Shown here: positions 25,393 to 35,574 of the stretch, piece by piece
Position numbering within the stretch: the first letter of the stretch is position 1
Layout: the number at the start of each line of letters is the position of its first letter
Made by a program: the position numbers and the translations under genes
Source of the DNA: Bacteroidota bacterium
Lineage (GTDB): Bacteria > Bacteroidota > Bacteroidia > Cytophagales > Cyclobacteriaceae
Direction: 5' to 3'
Length of the DNA: 38,845 bases
NCBI GenBank assembly: GCA_022571715.1
Contig: JACZXH010000035.1
Location: 1-38,845, forward strand
The notes under the pieces: generated by a model
What the model was told of the DNA's origin: nothing
Seen by the model: only the letters and a program-made list of their open reading frames with translations
Database searches by the model: none

Positions 25393-28008
25393 ATGGCAAG
25401 TTCAATACATGTAAATGAAACCCCGTTGATGAAGCAGTACAATGCGATAAAAGCAAAACATCCGGGTGCGCTTTTACTTTTTCGTGTTGGCGATTTTTAT
25501 GAAACATTTGGAAGTGATGCGGTAAAAGCCAGCAAAATCCTGGATATCGTTCTTACAAAACGGGCCAACGGAGCCGCATCCAAAATTGAGCTGGCCGGCT
25601 TTCCGCATCACGCATTGGATACATACCTGCCAAAACTGGTGCGAGCTGGTGAACGTGTAGCTATTTGCGATCAGCTTGAAGACCCGAAAATTGCAAAAGG
25701 AATCGTTAAGCGAGGTGTTACCGAGCTGGTTACACCCGGACTGTCGTATGATGACAATGTGCTTGACCGAAAGTCCAACAACTATCTTGCTTCGGTTTAT
25801 TTTGGACCAAATGAAGTGGGAGTAGCTTTTCTGGATGTATCTACTGGTGAATTTATGACCTCCAGCGGTTCGACCGAATATATACAGAAGTTGTTGCAGA
25901 GCTTTAAACCTGCGGAAATGATTATCAGTAAGGATTCGCGAAAGAAGTTCGCTACGCTGATTGATGAAGAGATGATTACATTTTGTCTGGAAGATTGGAT
26001 TTATACATTCGATTACGGATATGAAAAACTTACACGACATTTCCAAACAAATACGCTGAAAGGATTTGGCATTGAAGAATTGCATGAGGCCATCGTGGCC
26101 TCAGGGGCTATACTTCACTACCTGGAAGAAACCGAACACCGGGAAGTAAGCCATATCTCGGTGGTTTCACGGCTTGATGAAAATAAATATGTATGGCTGG
26201 ATAAATTCACAATCAGGAACCTGGAATTAATTTCACCTCAGCAGGAAAAAGGCGTTCCGTTATTGGATATTATCGACCATACTGTAACACCGATGGGTTC
26301 GCGAATGATGAAAAAATGGATCGTTTTGCCCCTTAAAACAATGGACGAAATAGAGTCGCGGCTCCGGATGGTACAGTTTTTTGTAAGTAATCAGAACCTG
26401 AACGATCAAATCCTTGAAAACCTGAAACATATTTCCGACCTCGAGCGACTCATTTCTAAAGTGGCTGTGGGCAGGGTAAACCCACGGGAGATGCTTCAAT
26501 TGAAAAAGGCACTTGATTATACCACTCCGGTAAAGGAGATGCTTACTCAAAGTCAATCTGAAGAACTGATGCTGCTGGCTGACCGGTTGGACCTTTGTGA
26601 AATGCTTGTTACGAAAATTGCAAGCGAACTGAAAGAAGACGCCCCCCTGCTGACTAATCAAGGTGGGATGATTCAGGACGGCATTCATCAAGAATTGGAT
26701 GAACTCAGAAGCATCGCTTTTTCCGGAAAAGATTATCTGATGAAGATTAGGGTAAGGGAGGTGAAGAATACCGGCATTCCTTCGCTTAAAATTGCCTACA
26801 ATAAGGTTTTTGGATATTATCTGGAGGTTTCAAATACGCACAAAGATAAAGTTCCTGAAGAATGGATCAGAAAGCAGACCCTTGTAAATGCCGAACGTTA
26901 CATTACCGAAGAGCTGAAGGAGTATGAAGAAAAGATACTTAATGCCGAAGAGAAAATTGTTGCTATAGAGCAGCAATTGTTTCAAAAGCTGGTTAAGGTT
27001 GCCGCCGAATACACTCTTCCGGTTCAGCAAAATGCACGACTGCTTGCAAAACTGGATTGCCTGATGGCCTTTGCTGAAGTAGCTGTTAAAAACAATTATT
27101 CCATACCGGATGTAAACGATACCCTGGTCATCGATATCCGTTCCGGACGGCATCCGGTCATCGAGCAGCAGCTCCCTCTGGGTGAAGCCTACGTACCTAA
27201 TGATGTGTACCTGGATAACGACCATCAGCAGATCATTATCATAACCGGGCCGAACATGTCAGGAAAATCTGCCTTGCTGCGACAAACGGCACTTATTGTG
27301 CTGATGGCACAGATGGGTAGTTTCGTACCTGCAGAAAAAGCAGTAATAGGGCTTGTTGATAAGGTCTTTACGCGGGTAGGTGCCTCTGATAATCTTTCGC
27401 AGGGAGAGTCCACTTTCATGGTGGAAATGACCGAAACTGCTAGTATTCTTAATAATTTCAGTGACAGGAGCCTCATTTTATTGGATGAAATCGGACGCGG
27501 TACGAGCACCTACGATGGGGTATCGATTGCGTGGTCGATTGCAGAATATCTTCACAACAATACCGAACACCGGCCAAAAACACTTTTTGCCACCCACTAT
27601 CATGAACTGAACCAACTCACCAAAGACCTGCCCCGTATCAAAAATTTCAATGTGTCGGTAAAAGAACTGGGTGATAAAGTTCTTTTTATGCGTAAACTTG
27701 TGGAGGGCGGTAGCGAGCACAGTTTCGGTATTCACGTAGCCCAGATGGCTGGCATGCCCAACCCAGTGGTTATCCGGGCACATGAGATCATGAAGTTTCT
27801 CGAAAAGGACCATAAGAAAAATGATCAGAAAAAAAAACTTGATCAGTTACCGGTATCCAGCAACCAGATGACATTATTTCAACCTGATCCACAATTTGAA
27901 GAAATAAAATCGTTGCTTGAAAAAATCGACATCAATACCATCTCACCATTGGAGGCATTGCTGAAACTCAATGAAGTGAAATCATTTTTAAAAGATAAAT
28001 CATCGTAA
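25393..28008 (+). CDS. mutS: DNA mismatch repair protein MutS
   Basis: 871 residues, full length. The mismatch-recognition motif F-x-E is in VGDFYETFG (about residues 33-41), followed by the connector, lever and clamp domains. The ATPase domain has Walker A ITGPNMSGKSALLRQ, the conserved GASDNLSQGESTFMVEM, Walker B LILLDEIGRGTSTYDG and FATHYHEL. The C-terminus carries helix-turn-helix dimerisation sequence (EHSFGIHVAQMAGMP) and a short tail. It finds mismatches and starts repair with MutL, which is not in this window. Monocistronic. Confidence 0.97.
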   Translation: MASSIHVNETPLMKQYNAIKAKHPGALLLFRVGDFYETFGSDAVKASKILDIVLTKRANGAASKIELAGFPHHALDTYLPKLVRAGERVAICDQLEDPKIAKGIVKRGVTELVTPGLSYDDNVLDRKSNNYLASVYFGPNEVGVAFLDVSTGEFMTSSGSTEYIQKLLQSFKPAEMIISKDSRKKFATLIDEEMITFCLEDWIYTFDYGYEKLTRHFQTNTLKGFGIEELHEAIVASGAILHYLEETEHREVSHISVVSRLDENKYVWLDKFTIRNLELISPQQEKGVPLLDIIDHTVTPMGSRMMKKWIVLPLKTMDEIESRLRMVQFFVSNQNLNDQILENLKHISDLERLISKVAVGRVNPREMLQLKKALDYTTPVKEMLTQSQSEELMLLADRLDLCEMLVTKIASELKEDAPLLTNQGGMIQDGIHQELDELRSIAFSGKDYLMKIRVREVKNTGIPSLKIAYNKVFGYYLEVSNTHKDKVPEEWIRKQTLVNAERYITEELKEYEEKILNAEEKIVAIEQQLFQKLVKVAAEYTLPVQQNARLLAKLDCLMAFAEVAVKNNYSIPDVNDTLVIDIRSGRHPVIEQQLPLGEAYVPNDVYLDNDHQQIIIITGPNMSGKSALLRQTALIVLMAQMGSFVPAEKAVIGLVDKVFTRVGASDNLSQGESTFMVEMTETASILNNFSDRSLILLDEIGRGTSTYDGVSIAWSIAEYLHNNTEHRPKTLFATHYHELNQLTKDLPRIKNFNVSVKELGDKVLFMRKLVEGGSEHSFGIHVAQMAGMPNPVVIRAHEIMKFLEKDHKKNDQKKKLDQLPVSSNQMTLFQPDPQFEEIKSLLEKIDINTISPLEALLKLNEVKSFLKDKSS

Positions 28009-28287
28009 CCTTATAAGAAAATAGGCTGATAGTCCGAATTTATTTAGGTTTCCCGCTTCGGAGTTCTAAATTTAACCGAAGTGTTCGCAGAGAAGTAGCT
28101 GAGTTTGTAGAGTTTTATTATCCCTGTAAGTACGCATTACCAGGACACGGTATATATGGTGGATGTGAGTGACATAAAAAATAGCATCATTCACAAATAT
28201 TTAGCCGTCTCAAACAACTATTGTGTGAACAGTAATATGGAGTGATCCTGATACATACCAAACAATAGAATTAACTTTTTTATGGCA
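28009..28287. other. Intergenic region after mutS; no gene seen
   Basis: 279 bp between the mutS stop and the stop of the convergent peptidase gene. No RNA gene or convincing ORF in any frame. A weak stem (CTTCGG at 28058 with CCGAAG at 28076) may assist mutS termination but has no U-run. Confidence 0.4.
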
Positions 28288-29937
28288 TCAAAGTCCGAGA
28301 ACATCCACACCCTGTTCGAATACAATATCTCTAGGGATGCCGGCTTCGCTTATACGGTCAAGGGCAGCCTGCAGTTCATCTCCGACGTTACCCATTTCAT
28401 CAAAAAGCTGTGTCACTCCTTCGTAGTCTCCATCACCCTGCAGTGTCAGGATCTTTTCGGAAAGCGAATTCATCGCTACCTGAAAATTATCAAAATTGAC
28501 TGCATAGGTACCGGTTTCGTTGTCAAAGAAAAAAGCATTCTGCGCCTGGAAATAGTTGAAACGGATCATGTTGGCTTTGCCGTGTGCACTGGATGCGCCA
28601 AAACGGACCGATCTGAAAATGCCTGCCAGGAAAGTTACATAATAGTCCATCAAATCTCCTTCAATTTCTCCCATGCCATGAAGTTTGGTAACCATGTATA
28701 ACCCGAGGATATCCGCTTTACCTTCTTCCAGCGCCGAAGCCTTTTCCTGCAGTGACCGGCGTACAGAACCTTTTCCGTTAATCGTGTTTTTGATACCGAG
28801 GCCGTGCGCCACTTCATGAAACATGGTATTGGCAAAAAAAGCATCAAATTTTACGTGGCTTCGCTGAGCTTCCGAAATCAATACTTCCGTTATCGGCAGC
28901 ATTATTTTATCAAATTTGGCCTGCATGGCATTTTTCAGTTGCAGCCTCCGCGATCCTTTGGCCAGCTGAACTTGTTCGTCATTGGGCAGGTTGATGGCAA
29001 TGGTTTTACTTCCTGCGTTGCAGTCGCCGGCATAAAATACGACATCGTAGGCGTTAAGTTCTGAATTTGTGCCTGGTTTTTCAGTTTTATACGCTGCTTC
29101 TACCGGCAATTCTGCCTGCAATTTTGGCAGGAAAGAAGCATATTTGGCCAGCCGGTTGCTCCATGATTTGTCTTTGATCAATACGTAGGCTTCATGTGCG
29201 GCTTTGTAATTATAGAGTTTATCTTCATAATTTTCAATTGGGCCTATTACCAACTCGATGGTATTGTCCGTCATGTCCATCCAGGACAAATCACTTTCAA
29301 TATATTCATTCGAGAGTAGTGCTTCGGCCCGCAATTCAAGATATTTTTTCAGACCTGCATCCTCCGCCAGTCCAGCGGCTTCTCTCAATAGTTCGGCAGC
29401 TTTGCTATGTTCTTCCTGAAATGCTTCAGAGTAAGGCAGGGTATATAGTGTGCCGTTATCGTCACGCCTGATAAGGGTGTAAAGGCTGCTTTTTTCAGGG
29501 TTATCCCACGCTTCAAACTCTTCTTTTGTCATATCTTCCGGATAAAATTGTGCGCCGACCGGTTTGGGTCCGATGCCATCGATAAACGACTTGTCGCCGT
29601 TAAGCCTGTCCCAGGGGCCGTAATTGATTTCTGCAAAGCGCCGTGTAGCTTCATTTTCGATGCGCTGCATCAAGGCTTCTTTGTTGCCGTATGCTTCTTT
29701 CCAGAATATACCATCCATGATCTTTGCTGCTTCAATCATTATCGGAATCATCTTTTTCTGATTATCCGAAAGCATACTCAGGTCAGCAGTAAGTCTGAAT
29801 GTTGCATATTCATCCACTTTCATCTGTATATCTTTTTTCTCGTTTTCTTTGGTTTTTGCATTTTTGTCATCTGTGATATTATTTGTGCAGGCAACAATAA
29901 TACATAATGCTCCTGCCATGATCAGTAATTTTTTCAC
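28288..29937 (-). CDS. M49-like (dipeptidyl peptidase III-type) zinc peptidase lipoprotein
   Basis: 549 residues from GTG 29937, which gives the lipoprotein signal MKKLLIMAGALCIIVAC with Cys 17; the ATG at 30015 would add 26 non-signal residues. Zinc site: HEVAHG at 374-379 and LEEGKADILGLY with EEGKAD at 404-409. The second motif fits the EExxA(E/D) of family M49, but the first is a plain HExxH instead of the M49 HExxGH. Length and the LPVEAAYKTEKPG..DVVFYAGD middle region agree with the Bacteroidota branch of this family. It is probably tethered to the periplasmic side or cell surface and cleaves peptides; some such proteins carry odd labels in databases. Convergent with mutS. Confidence 0.78.
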   Translation of the reverse strand: MKKLLIMAGALCIIVACTNNITDDKNAKTKENEKKDIQMKVDEYATFRLTADLSMLSDNQKKMIPIMIEAAKIMDGIFWKEAYGNKEALMQRIENEATRRFAEINYGPWDRLNGDKSFIDGIGPKPVGAQFYPEDMTKEEFEAWDNPEKSSLYTLIRRDDNGTLYTLPYSEAFQEEHSKAAELLREAAGLAEDAGLKKYLELRAEALLSNEYIESDLSWMDMTDNTIELVIGPIENYEDKLYNYKAAHEAYVLIKDKSWSNRLAKYASFLPKLQAELPVEAAYKTEKPGTNSELNAYDVVFYAGDCNAGSKTIAINLPNDEQVQLAKGSRRLQLKNAMQAKFDKIMLPITEVLISEAQRSHVKFDAFFANTMFHEVAHGLGIKNTINGKGSVRRSLQEKASALEEGKADILGLYMVTKLHGMGEIEGDLMDYYVTFLAGIFRSVRFGASSAHGKANMIRFNYFQAQNAFFFDNETGTYAVNFDNFQVAMNSLSEKILTLQGDGDYEGVTQLFDEMGNVGDELQAALDRISEAGIPRDIVFEQGVDVLGL

Positions 29938-30171
29938 TAGGTAATGGGCTAAAGTTTGAAAGGTTGAAATTACAAAAGGAATGGCATGTTTGCTACATGT
30001 AGAATGCATAAGCAATATAAATTATTTTTGATTTTTAAATTCAATTTATGGGGAATAAAACCTATCCGCACATAACTTTCGTCAGATAAATTTCCATGCG
30101 ATACGGTAAAAGATATAAAAAGATGCTGAAAAAATCTAAAAGGTACCCTAACAAACATACGTTTGGTTTAA

Positions 30172-31218
30172 CTAATTATTTTCAGGTCGCAACTTTCGTA
30201 CTTCCACGCCTGTACGCCACATCTCCGATTCTCTGATCTCTTTCAACTCCTTCTCAAGGCGGTCGCGATAATCAGGCTTACTATTTTCTTCAATAGCCCT
30301 TTTCGCTTCCCTGCCGGCAGCCACACTTTCATACAACTCTTCAAAAACAGGCTTAGTGGCCTCCCTGAATTTATGCCTCCAGTCCAGTGCTCCACGCTGC
30401 GCCGTAGCCGAACAGTTGGCATACATCCAGTCCATACCATTCTCAGCGACAAGGGGCATCAGGCTTTGGGTAAGCTCTTCCACCGTTTCGTTGAATGCTT
30501 CAGAAGGTGAGTGCCCGTGTTTGCGTAGTACATTGTATTGCGCTTCGAATACCCCGGCAATAGCGCCCATCAGAACACCACGTTCTCCTGTCAAATCGGA
30601 ATAAACTTCCTTTTTGAAAGTGGTTTCAAACAGATATCCGGAGCCAATGCCGATTCCAAGTGCAATGGCACGCTCCTCTGCTTTTCCGGTTGCATCCTGG
30701 AATACCGCATAGCTGGAATTGATACCCTTGCCTGCCAAAAACATCCTGCGCAACGAAATACCCGATCCTTTGGGGGCAGCAAGTATCACATCAACGTCTT
30801 TCGAAGGAATAATACCTGTTTGATCGTGAAAGGTTATGCCAAAACCATGAGAAAAATACAAGCATTTTCCTGCCGTCAGGTGCACCTTCATAATGGGCCA
30901 GACACTGATCTGACCTGCGTCCGACAGCAGGTTCATGATGATCGTTCCTTTTTCACAGGCTTCCGCGATCTCAAACAGGTCAATACCCTCCTGCCACCCG
31001 TCTGTTACTGCTTTCTCCCATGTGGTTGAATTTTTACGTTGTCCCAATATTACGTTAAATCCATTGTCTTTCAGATTCAATGCCTGCCCGGGACCCTGCA
31101 CACCATAACCTATTACAGCCAAGGTTTCATCTTTCAGTACTTCTTTTGCTTTATCGAGTGGAAATTCCTCTCTGGTGATCACGTTTTCTTCCACACCGCC
31201 AAAATTAATTTTTGCCAT
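30172..31218 (-). CDS. ilvC: Ketol-acid reductoisomerase
   Basis: 348 residues, class I size. Rossmann motif AVIGYGVQGPGQALNLKDNG, cofactor loop GQRKNSTTWEKA, conserved FSHGFGI, ILAAPKGSG, and the metal-binding YSDLTGERGVLMGAI. The C-terminal knotted domain contains NCSATAQRGALDW. It turns 2-acetolactate into 2,3-dihydroxyisovalerate (and the isoleucine equivalent) with NAD(P)H and Mg2+. It is the last gene of ilvD-B-N-C, 47 nt after ilvN, and supplies the substrate of IlvD. Confidence 0.96.
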   Translation of the reverse strand: MAKINFGGVEENVITREEFPLDKAKEVLKDETLAVIGYGVQGPGQALNLKDNGFNVILGQRKNSTTWEKAVTDGWQEGIDLFEIAEACEKGTIIMNLLSDAGQISVWPIMKVHLTAGKCLYFSHGFGITFHDQTGIIPSKDVDVILAAPKGSGISLRRMFLAGKGINSSYAVFQDATGKAEERAIALGIGIGSGYLFETTFKKEVYSDLTGERGVLMGAIAGVFEAQYNVLRKHGHSPSEAFNETVEELTQSLMPLVAENGMDWMYANCSATAQRGALDWRHKFREATKPVFEELYESVAAGREAKRAIEENSKPDYRDRLEKELKEIRESEMWRTGVEVRKLRPENN

Positions 31219-31265
31219 TTTATAATATAATAATGTAGTTTCAGTTTAACTTCAATTCAATTTTG

Positions 31266-31796
31266 TTAATGTTCCTGCTCTAATTCGAGTACATTTTTAT
31301 GTAGCCGTTTCCACCTTTTGGTTACCATTACCCGTGCAGATCTTGCAAATTCCAATATTTTGTAAGGCTCCAGATCCTGCAACAAGGCCTGCGTTTCGTT
31401 TTTCCAGCCTGTTTTTTCGATCACAAGATAATCTTGCTCGATACGGATTATATTAGCCGAATGCTTTCTTAATAGTTGTTCCACTTCATTCCCATTATAA
31501 AAGGAGGAAGTGGCCACCTTGTAAAGGGCAATTTCACGGTGAATGATCTGCTCCTCTTCGTGCAGGAAAGCCCGTAATACATCAATGAGCTTATCAATTT
31601 GTTTCGTAACATTTCTTGCTGTGTCATAGTCGGCAGAAAACACAATGGTATAACGGTAAATACCTTTTCGTTCAGATTCTGAACTGTTAATGCTTTCAAT
31701 ACTCATTTTTCTCCGGGTGAATATGATCGTAATGCTGTGAAGAAGACCAATCCTGTCTTCGGAGAATACACTTATCGTAAATTTTCTTTTTTCCAT
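31266..31796 (-). CDS. ilvN: Acetolactate synthase small (regulatory) subunit
   Basis: 176 residues. The N-terminal ACT domain (RKFTISVFSEDRIGLLHSI...MSIESINSSESE) should bind valine for feedback inhibition. The C-terminal half (EIALYKVATSSFYNGNEVEQLL, IEKTGWKNETQALLQDL) is the domain that activates the large subunit, with the usual EFARSARVMVTKR near the end. It is 8 nt downstream of ilvB, consistent with stoichiometric expression. It could equally be called ilvH. Confidence 0.93.
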   Translation of the reverse strand: MEKRKFTISVFSEDRIGLLHSITIIFTRRKMSIESINSSESERKGIYRYTIVFSADYDTARNVTKQIDKLIDVLRAFLHEEEQIIHREIALYKVATSSFYNGNEVEQLLRKHSANIIRIEQDYLVIEKTGWKNETQALLQDLEPYKILEFARSARVMVTKRWKRLHKNVLELEQEH

Positions 31797-31804
31797 ATTG
31801 CTTA

Positions 31805-33538
31805 TTATTCCAGTCTGATATCTGATACACTTGCTCCCGAAGGTACCATAGGAAAAACGTTTTCTTCCTTCTCGACGATTATGTCCAGAAGATACGGACC
31901 TTCATATTCCATCATTTCATCTAGTGCTGCTTTAAGATACTTCCTTTCACTGATTTTTTGGGAAGTTATACCAAAGCTAATAGCTACTTTACTGAATTCC
32001 GGATTTACCAGCTCGGTGAATGAGTAGCGTTTGGTAAAAAACATCTGCTGCCATTGCCGGACCATTCCGAGGAAATTATTATTGAGGATTATGATTTTTA
32101 CCGGTATCTTATATTGAAATATTGTTCCAAGCTCCTGTATTGTCATCTGAAAGCCCCCGTCGCCAATAATAGCTATCACCTGTCTGTCAGGCTGGCCTAT
32201 TTTAGCGCCTATGGCAGCAGGTAAGGCAAAACCCATGGTGCCCAGGCCGCCTGATGTAACATTGCTGTTTGTAGTGCTATACCTGTAATAGCGTTCCGTG
32301 ACCATCTGATGCTGGCCAACATCGGATACAATCACGGCGTTGTTGTCCGTAATTTCCGAAATAAGATTCACTACTTCACCCATTCTTATCTTTCCGGATT
32401 CCGGATGAAGATCTTTCCGGATAATTTTTTCGTATTCGATTTTTTTGCAGGCTTCAAATTCAGCAATCCAGTCCGGATAGGATTTTGCTTTAATCATCGA
32501 CAACAATTTCGTAAGGGCTTCTTTGGCGTCAGCATGTATGGCCACATCCGCTTTAATAATTTTATCAATTTCGGCATCATCAATTTCAATGTGGATCACC
32601 TGTGCATTTTTTGCATAGGTTTTCACATTTCCGGTTACACGGTCGTCGAAGCGCATCCCGACAGCGATCAGCACATCACAGTCATTTGTTTTTACGTTTG
32701 GGGCATAATTACCATGCATACCAAGCATGCCCATGTGGAGCGGATGGTCTGAGTCAAGTGCAGAAAGTCCAAGCAAGGTAGCGCCGGAAGGAATTCCGGA
32801 TTTTTCAATAAATAGCTTCAGCTCCTTTTTTGCTCCGGAAAGTAAGATACCCTGGCCAAACACCATAAATGGCTTTTTTGCCTGGTTGATGAGTGCGGCG
32901 GCTTCTTTCAGTTTTGCTTCATCGATAACAGGAACAGGCTTATAGCTGCGAATGGACTTACATTTTCTATATATAAAATCACATTCCTGGAGCTGAGCAT
33001 CTTTTGTGACATCTATCAGCACAGGTCCGGGACGTCCGGAACGTGCAATGTAAAATGCCCGGGCCATCGTTGAAGCGATTTCATCGGCACGTGTGATCTG
33101 AAAGTTCCATTTTGTAATCGGCTTGGATATGCCTATCACATCAGTTTCCTGGAAGGCGTCCGTACCCAGCAAACCTGAAATCACCTGGCCTGTAATACAG
33201 AGTAACGGTGTGGAATCAATAAGTGCGTCTGCAATACCGGTGATCATATTGGTTGCACCCGGCCCTGACGTGGCGAAACAAATGCCTGTTTTGCCGGAAG
33301 CCCTTGCATAGCCCTGGGCTGCATGAGTAGCTCCCTGCTCGTGTCTTACAAGTATATGGTTCAGCTTGTCGCCATAGTCATAGAGGGCATCATAGATGGG
33401 CATAATGGCCCCTCCGGGATATCCGAAAAGGGTGTCTGCTCCTTCCTCCACCAGGCATCTGATAAGTGCCTCAGCGCCTGATATCCGAACCGGTGTTTTA
33501 GTATTATTCTTTTTCTTTTTTGAGACCAGTGTTTCCAT
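31805..33538 (-). CDS. ilvB: Acetolactate synthase large (catalytic) subunit
   Basis: 577 residues. TPP activation glutamate in ILVRHEQGATHAAQGYARASG; GPGATNMITGIADALIDSTP; FAD-region LLGLSALDSDHPLHMGMLGMHG; TPP/Mg motif IGDGGFQMTIQELGTIFQY...ILNNN. The first 15 residues (METLVSKKKKNN) are a lysine-rich extension before the fold. The enzyme condenses two pyruvates (or pyruvate and 2-ketobutyrate) to start valine, leucine and isoleucine synthesis. It follows ilvD by 18 nt. Confidence 0.97.
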   Translation of the reverse strand: METLVSKKKKNNTKTPVRISGAEALIRCLVEEGADTLFGYPGGAIMPIYDALYDYGDKLNHILVRHEQGATHAAQGYARASGKTGICFATSGPGATNMITGIADALIDSTPLLCITGQVISGLLGTDAFQETDVIGISKPITKWNFQITRADEIASTMARAFYIARSGRPGPVLIDVTKDAQLQECDFIYRKCKSIRSYKPVPVIDEAKLKEAAALINQAKKPFMVFGQGILLSGAKKELKLFIEKSGIPSGATLLGLSALDSDHPLHMGMLGMHGNYAPNVKTNDCDVLIAVGMRFDDRVTGNVKTYAKNAQVIHIEIDDAEIDKIIKADVAIHADAKEALTKLLSMIKAKSYPDWIAEFEACKKIEYEKIIRKDLHPESGKIRMGEVVNLISEITDNNAVIVSDVGQHQMVTERYYRYSTTNSNVTSGGLGTMGFALPAAIGAKIGQPDRQVIAIIGDGGFQMTIQELGTIFQYKIPVKIIILNNNFLGMVRQWQQMFFTKRYSFTELVNPEFSKVAISFGITSQKISERKYLKAALDEMMEYEGPYLLDIIVEKEENVFPMVPSGASVSDIRLE

Positions 33539-33556
33539 ATTGCTACAATTTCAGAT

Positions 33557-35230
33557 TCAATAATCAGTGATGCAACCAGCAGATGCAGACGATACCATTT
33601 GTGCATATTTATATAAAATGCCTTTGTTATATTTCAGCTCTGGGGGTGTCCAGGTAGCCCGCCTTTTTTCAAGCTCCTCATCTGTTATTTTTAATTCAAT
33701 CGTATTTTTCACCCCATTGATAGAGATGATATCACCATTCTGCACCAGCGCTATGACACCACCGGTTTGTGCTTCAGGCGTGATATGCCCTACTACGAAT
33801 CCATGCGTGCCTCCGGAAAATCTTCCATCGGTTATAAGCGCTACTTCAGTACCAAGACCGGCCCCTATAATCGCTGCCGTTGGCTTCAGCATTTCAGCCA
33901 TGCCGGGGCCACCCTTCGGCCCTTCAAATCGGATCACGATGACATCCCCTTTGTTTACAAGTCCGTTGCCAATGCCTTCGTTTGCCTCAAATTCACTGTT
34001 GAAAACACAGGCTGTTCCTTCAAAAATTTCGCCTTCTTTACCGGTTATTTTAGCAACGGCTCCATCTTCAGCCAGATTTCCGTACAATATCTGAATATGT
34101 CCGGAACTTTTTACCGGCGCTGAAAGCGGTTTTATCACCTCTTGATCTTCTGTTACAGGCATCACATCCTGCAGGTTTTCGGCGATTGTTTTGCCCGTTA
34201 CGGTCATGCAATCTCCGTTAAGCATGCCGTTGTCTAGCATCATCTTCATTACAGCAGGAATGCCGCCTACCTGGTGCAAGTCTTCCATCATATATTTACC
34301 GCTGGGTTTCAGATCGGCAAGAAATGGTGTACGGTCACTGATCTGCTGGAATTCGTCGAGTGTAAACGGGATGTCAAATGCATGGGCGATTGCCATAAAA
34401 TGAAGCACAGCATTGGTAGAACCGCCAAGCACGGTGATGAGTGCAAACGCATTTTTCAGTGACTCTTGTATAAGAATATCTTTTGGCTTCAGATCTTTTT
34501 CGATAAGCGACTTCATAACACGTCCGGCTACAAGGCATTCTTCAGTTTTTTCATTACTGTTGGCTGGATTGGAAGCGCTGTACGGGAGCGACAACCCCAT
34601 TGCTTCAATGGCTGACGCCATGGTATTAGCTGTGTACATGCCTCCGCAAGCGCCGGCACCAGGACAGGCATTTTCGATCACACCCTGGTAGTCATCTTCA
34701 CTGATCGTACCTGCGATTTTTTGTCCGAGCGCCTCGAATGCAGATATTATATCCAGCTTCTGGTTTTTATACATACCCGAAGCGATCGTACCACCATAAA
34801 CCATGATCGAAGGACGGTTCAATCTTCCCATGGCCATCAACGCCCCGGGCATGTTTTTGTCACAACCCACCACTGCGACCAGCCCGTCATAGCTTTGCGC
34901 ATTAACCACGGTTTCAATTGAGTCTGCAATAATATCACGCGACGGAAGTGAATACCTCATTCCGGGCGTACCCATCGAAATACCGTCACTGACGCCAATG
35001 GTGTTAAACTGAAGCCCGATAAATCCAGTTTCATGGATCCCCTTCTTCACTTTTGCAGCCAGTATATTCAAATGCATGTTGCAGGGATTGCCTTCGAAAC
35101 CCATACTGACTATACCAATCTGGGGTTTTTTGAGGTCATCGCGTGTAAGGCCAATGGCATGTAGCATGGCCTGTGCTGCCGGCTGGGAAGGATCCTGGGT
35201 AACGGTTTTGCTGTACTTATTTAACTCCAT
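33557..35230 (-). CDS. ilvD: Dihydroxy-acid dehydratase
   Basis: 557 residues. The Fe-S ligand cysteines are in [14 protein letters not shown] and [19 protein letters not shown]; catalytic-region motifs are SLPSRDII and [20 protein letters not shown]. It dehydrates dihydroxyisovalerate to the keto acid that precedes valine. As the first gene after the leader, its expression is set by the promoter at 35403-35435 and perhaps by the hairpin at 35237-35263. The ATG 12 nt after the hairpin is the only sensible start. No leuA-D or ilvA/E is in the window. Confidence 0.97.
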   Translation of the reverse strand: MELNKYSKTVTQDPSQPAAQAMLHAIGLTRDDLKKPQIGIVSMGFEGNPCNMHLNILAAKVKKGIHETGFIGLQFNTIGVSDGISMGTPGMRYSLPSRDIIADSIETVVNAQSYDGLVAVVGCDKNMPGALMAMGRLNRPSIMVYGGTIASGMYKNQKLDIISAFEALGQKIAGTISEDDYQGVIENACPGAGACGGMYTANTMASAIEAMGLSLPYSASNPANSNEKTEECLVAGRVMKSLIEKDLKPKDILIQESLKNAFALITVLGGSTNAVLHFMAIAHAFDIPFTLDEFQQISDRTPFLADLKPSGKYMMEDLHQVGGIPAVMKMMLDNGMLNGDCMTVTGKTIAENLQDVMPVTEDQEVIKPLSAPVKSSGHIQILYGNLAEDGAVAKITGKEGEIFEGTACVFNSEFEANEGIGNGLVNKGDVIVIRFEGPKGGPGMAEMLKPTAAIIGAGLGTEVALITDGRFSGGTHGFVVGHITPEAQTGGVIALVQNGDIISINGVKNTIELKITDEELEKRRATWTPPELKYNKGILYKYAQMVSSASAGCITDY

Positions 35231-35236
35231 TTATAT

Positions 35237-35263
35237 AATAAAAGAGACCTTACCAGGGTCCCT
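35237..35263 (-). terminator. Attenuator-like hairpin in front of ilvD
   Basis: In the minus-strand RNA, AGGGACC (35263-35257) pairs with GGTCTCT (35249-35243) through 7 bp with one G-U, a 7-nt loop, and a U-rich tail (TTTTATTAT). A competing palindrome, CAGGG.A.CCCTG, uses the same 5' arm. It sits inside the leader, after the promoter and right before ilvD, so it could stop transcription early. Confidence 0.5.
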
Positions 35264-35265
35264 GT

Positions 35266-35295
35266 TTAAATCAATGCCGTATAATCAACGTGCAT
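35266..35295 (-). CDS. Possible ilv leader peptide (9 codons)
   Basis: ATG at 35295 gives M-H-V-D-Y-T-A-L-I and stops 2 nt before the attenuator-like hairpin. Three of nine residues are branched-chain (V, L, I), with L and I immediately before the stop. That is the layout expected for ribosome-stalling attenuation. It is very short, so chance is possible; two even shorter frames lie further upstream. Confidence 0.3.
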   Translation of the reverse strand: MHVDYTALI

Positions 35296-35402
35296 AATTA
35301 GCCCCGCTTTTGATTGGGTTGAAATCAATTTTGAGCGATTATACGATAGCCATATCAGCAATTAAAAATATACATATCAGATTATCAATAAGTTAAGACG
35401 TG

Positions 35403-35435
35403 CAAAGTTATGCTATAGTACAATGTCCATTCAAA
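35403..35435 (-). promoter_or_regulatory. Promoter of the ilvDBNC operon
   Basis: TTTG at 35435-35432, a 21-nt spacer and TAACTTTG at 35410-35403 match both Bacteroidota boxes exactly. The predicted transcript starts near 35396 and leaves a leader of about 165 nt before ilvD. Confidence 0.65.
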
Positions 35436-35574
35436 TTCGGCGTTGATTTTAAAATGTCAGTCACGGGGAGAATTTAACGTGGTGACGTTCAATAATTACA
35501 CATACCAGAAGACGGTTTCCGGCAACATCACGCCATCTATATCTGTAAGTAAAAATTTGCAAAAGTACTGTGTC

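Noticed and set aside
28100-28260. Possible RNA gene or short peptide after mutS
   Set aside because: No cloverleaf, conserved box or consistent coding frame can be built from the sequence.
30535-31029. Plus-strand 163-codon frame opposite ilvC
   Set aside because: Antisense shadow of ilvC, whose protein is fully conserved.
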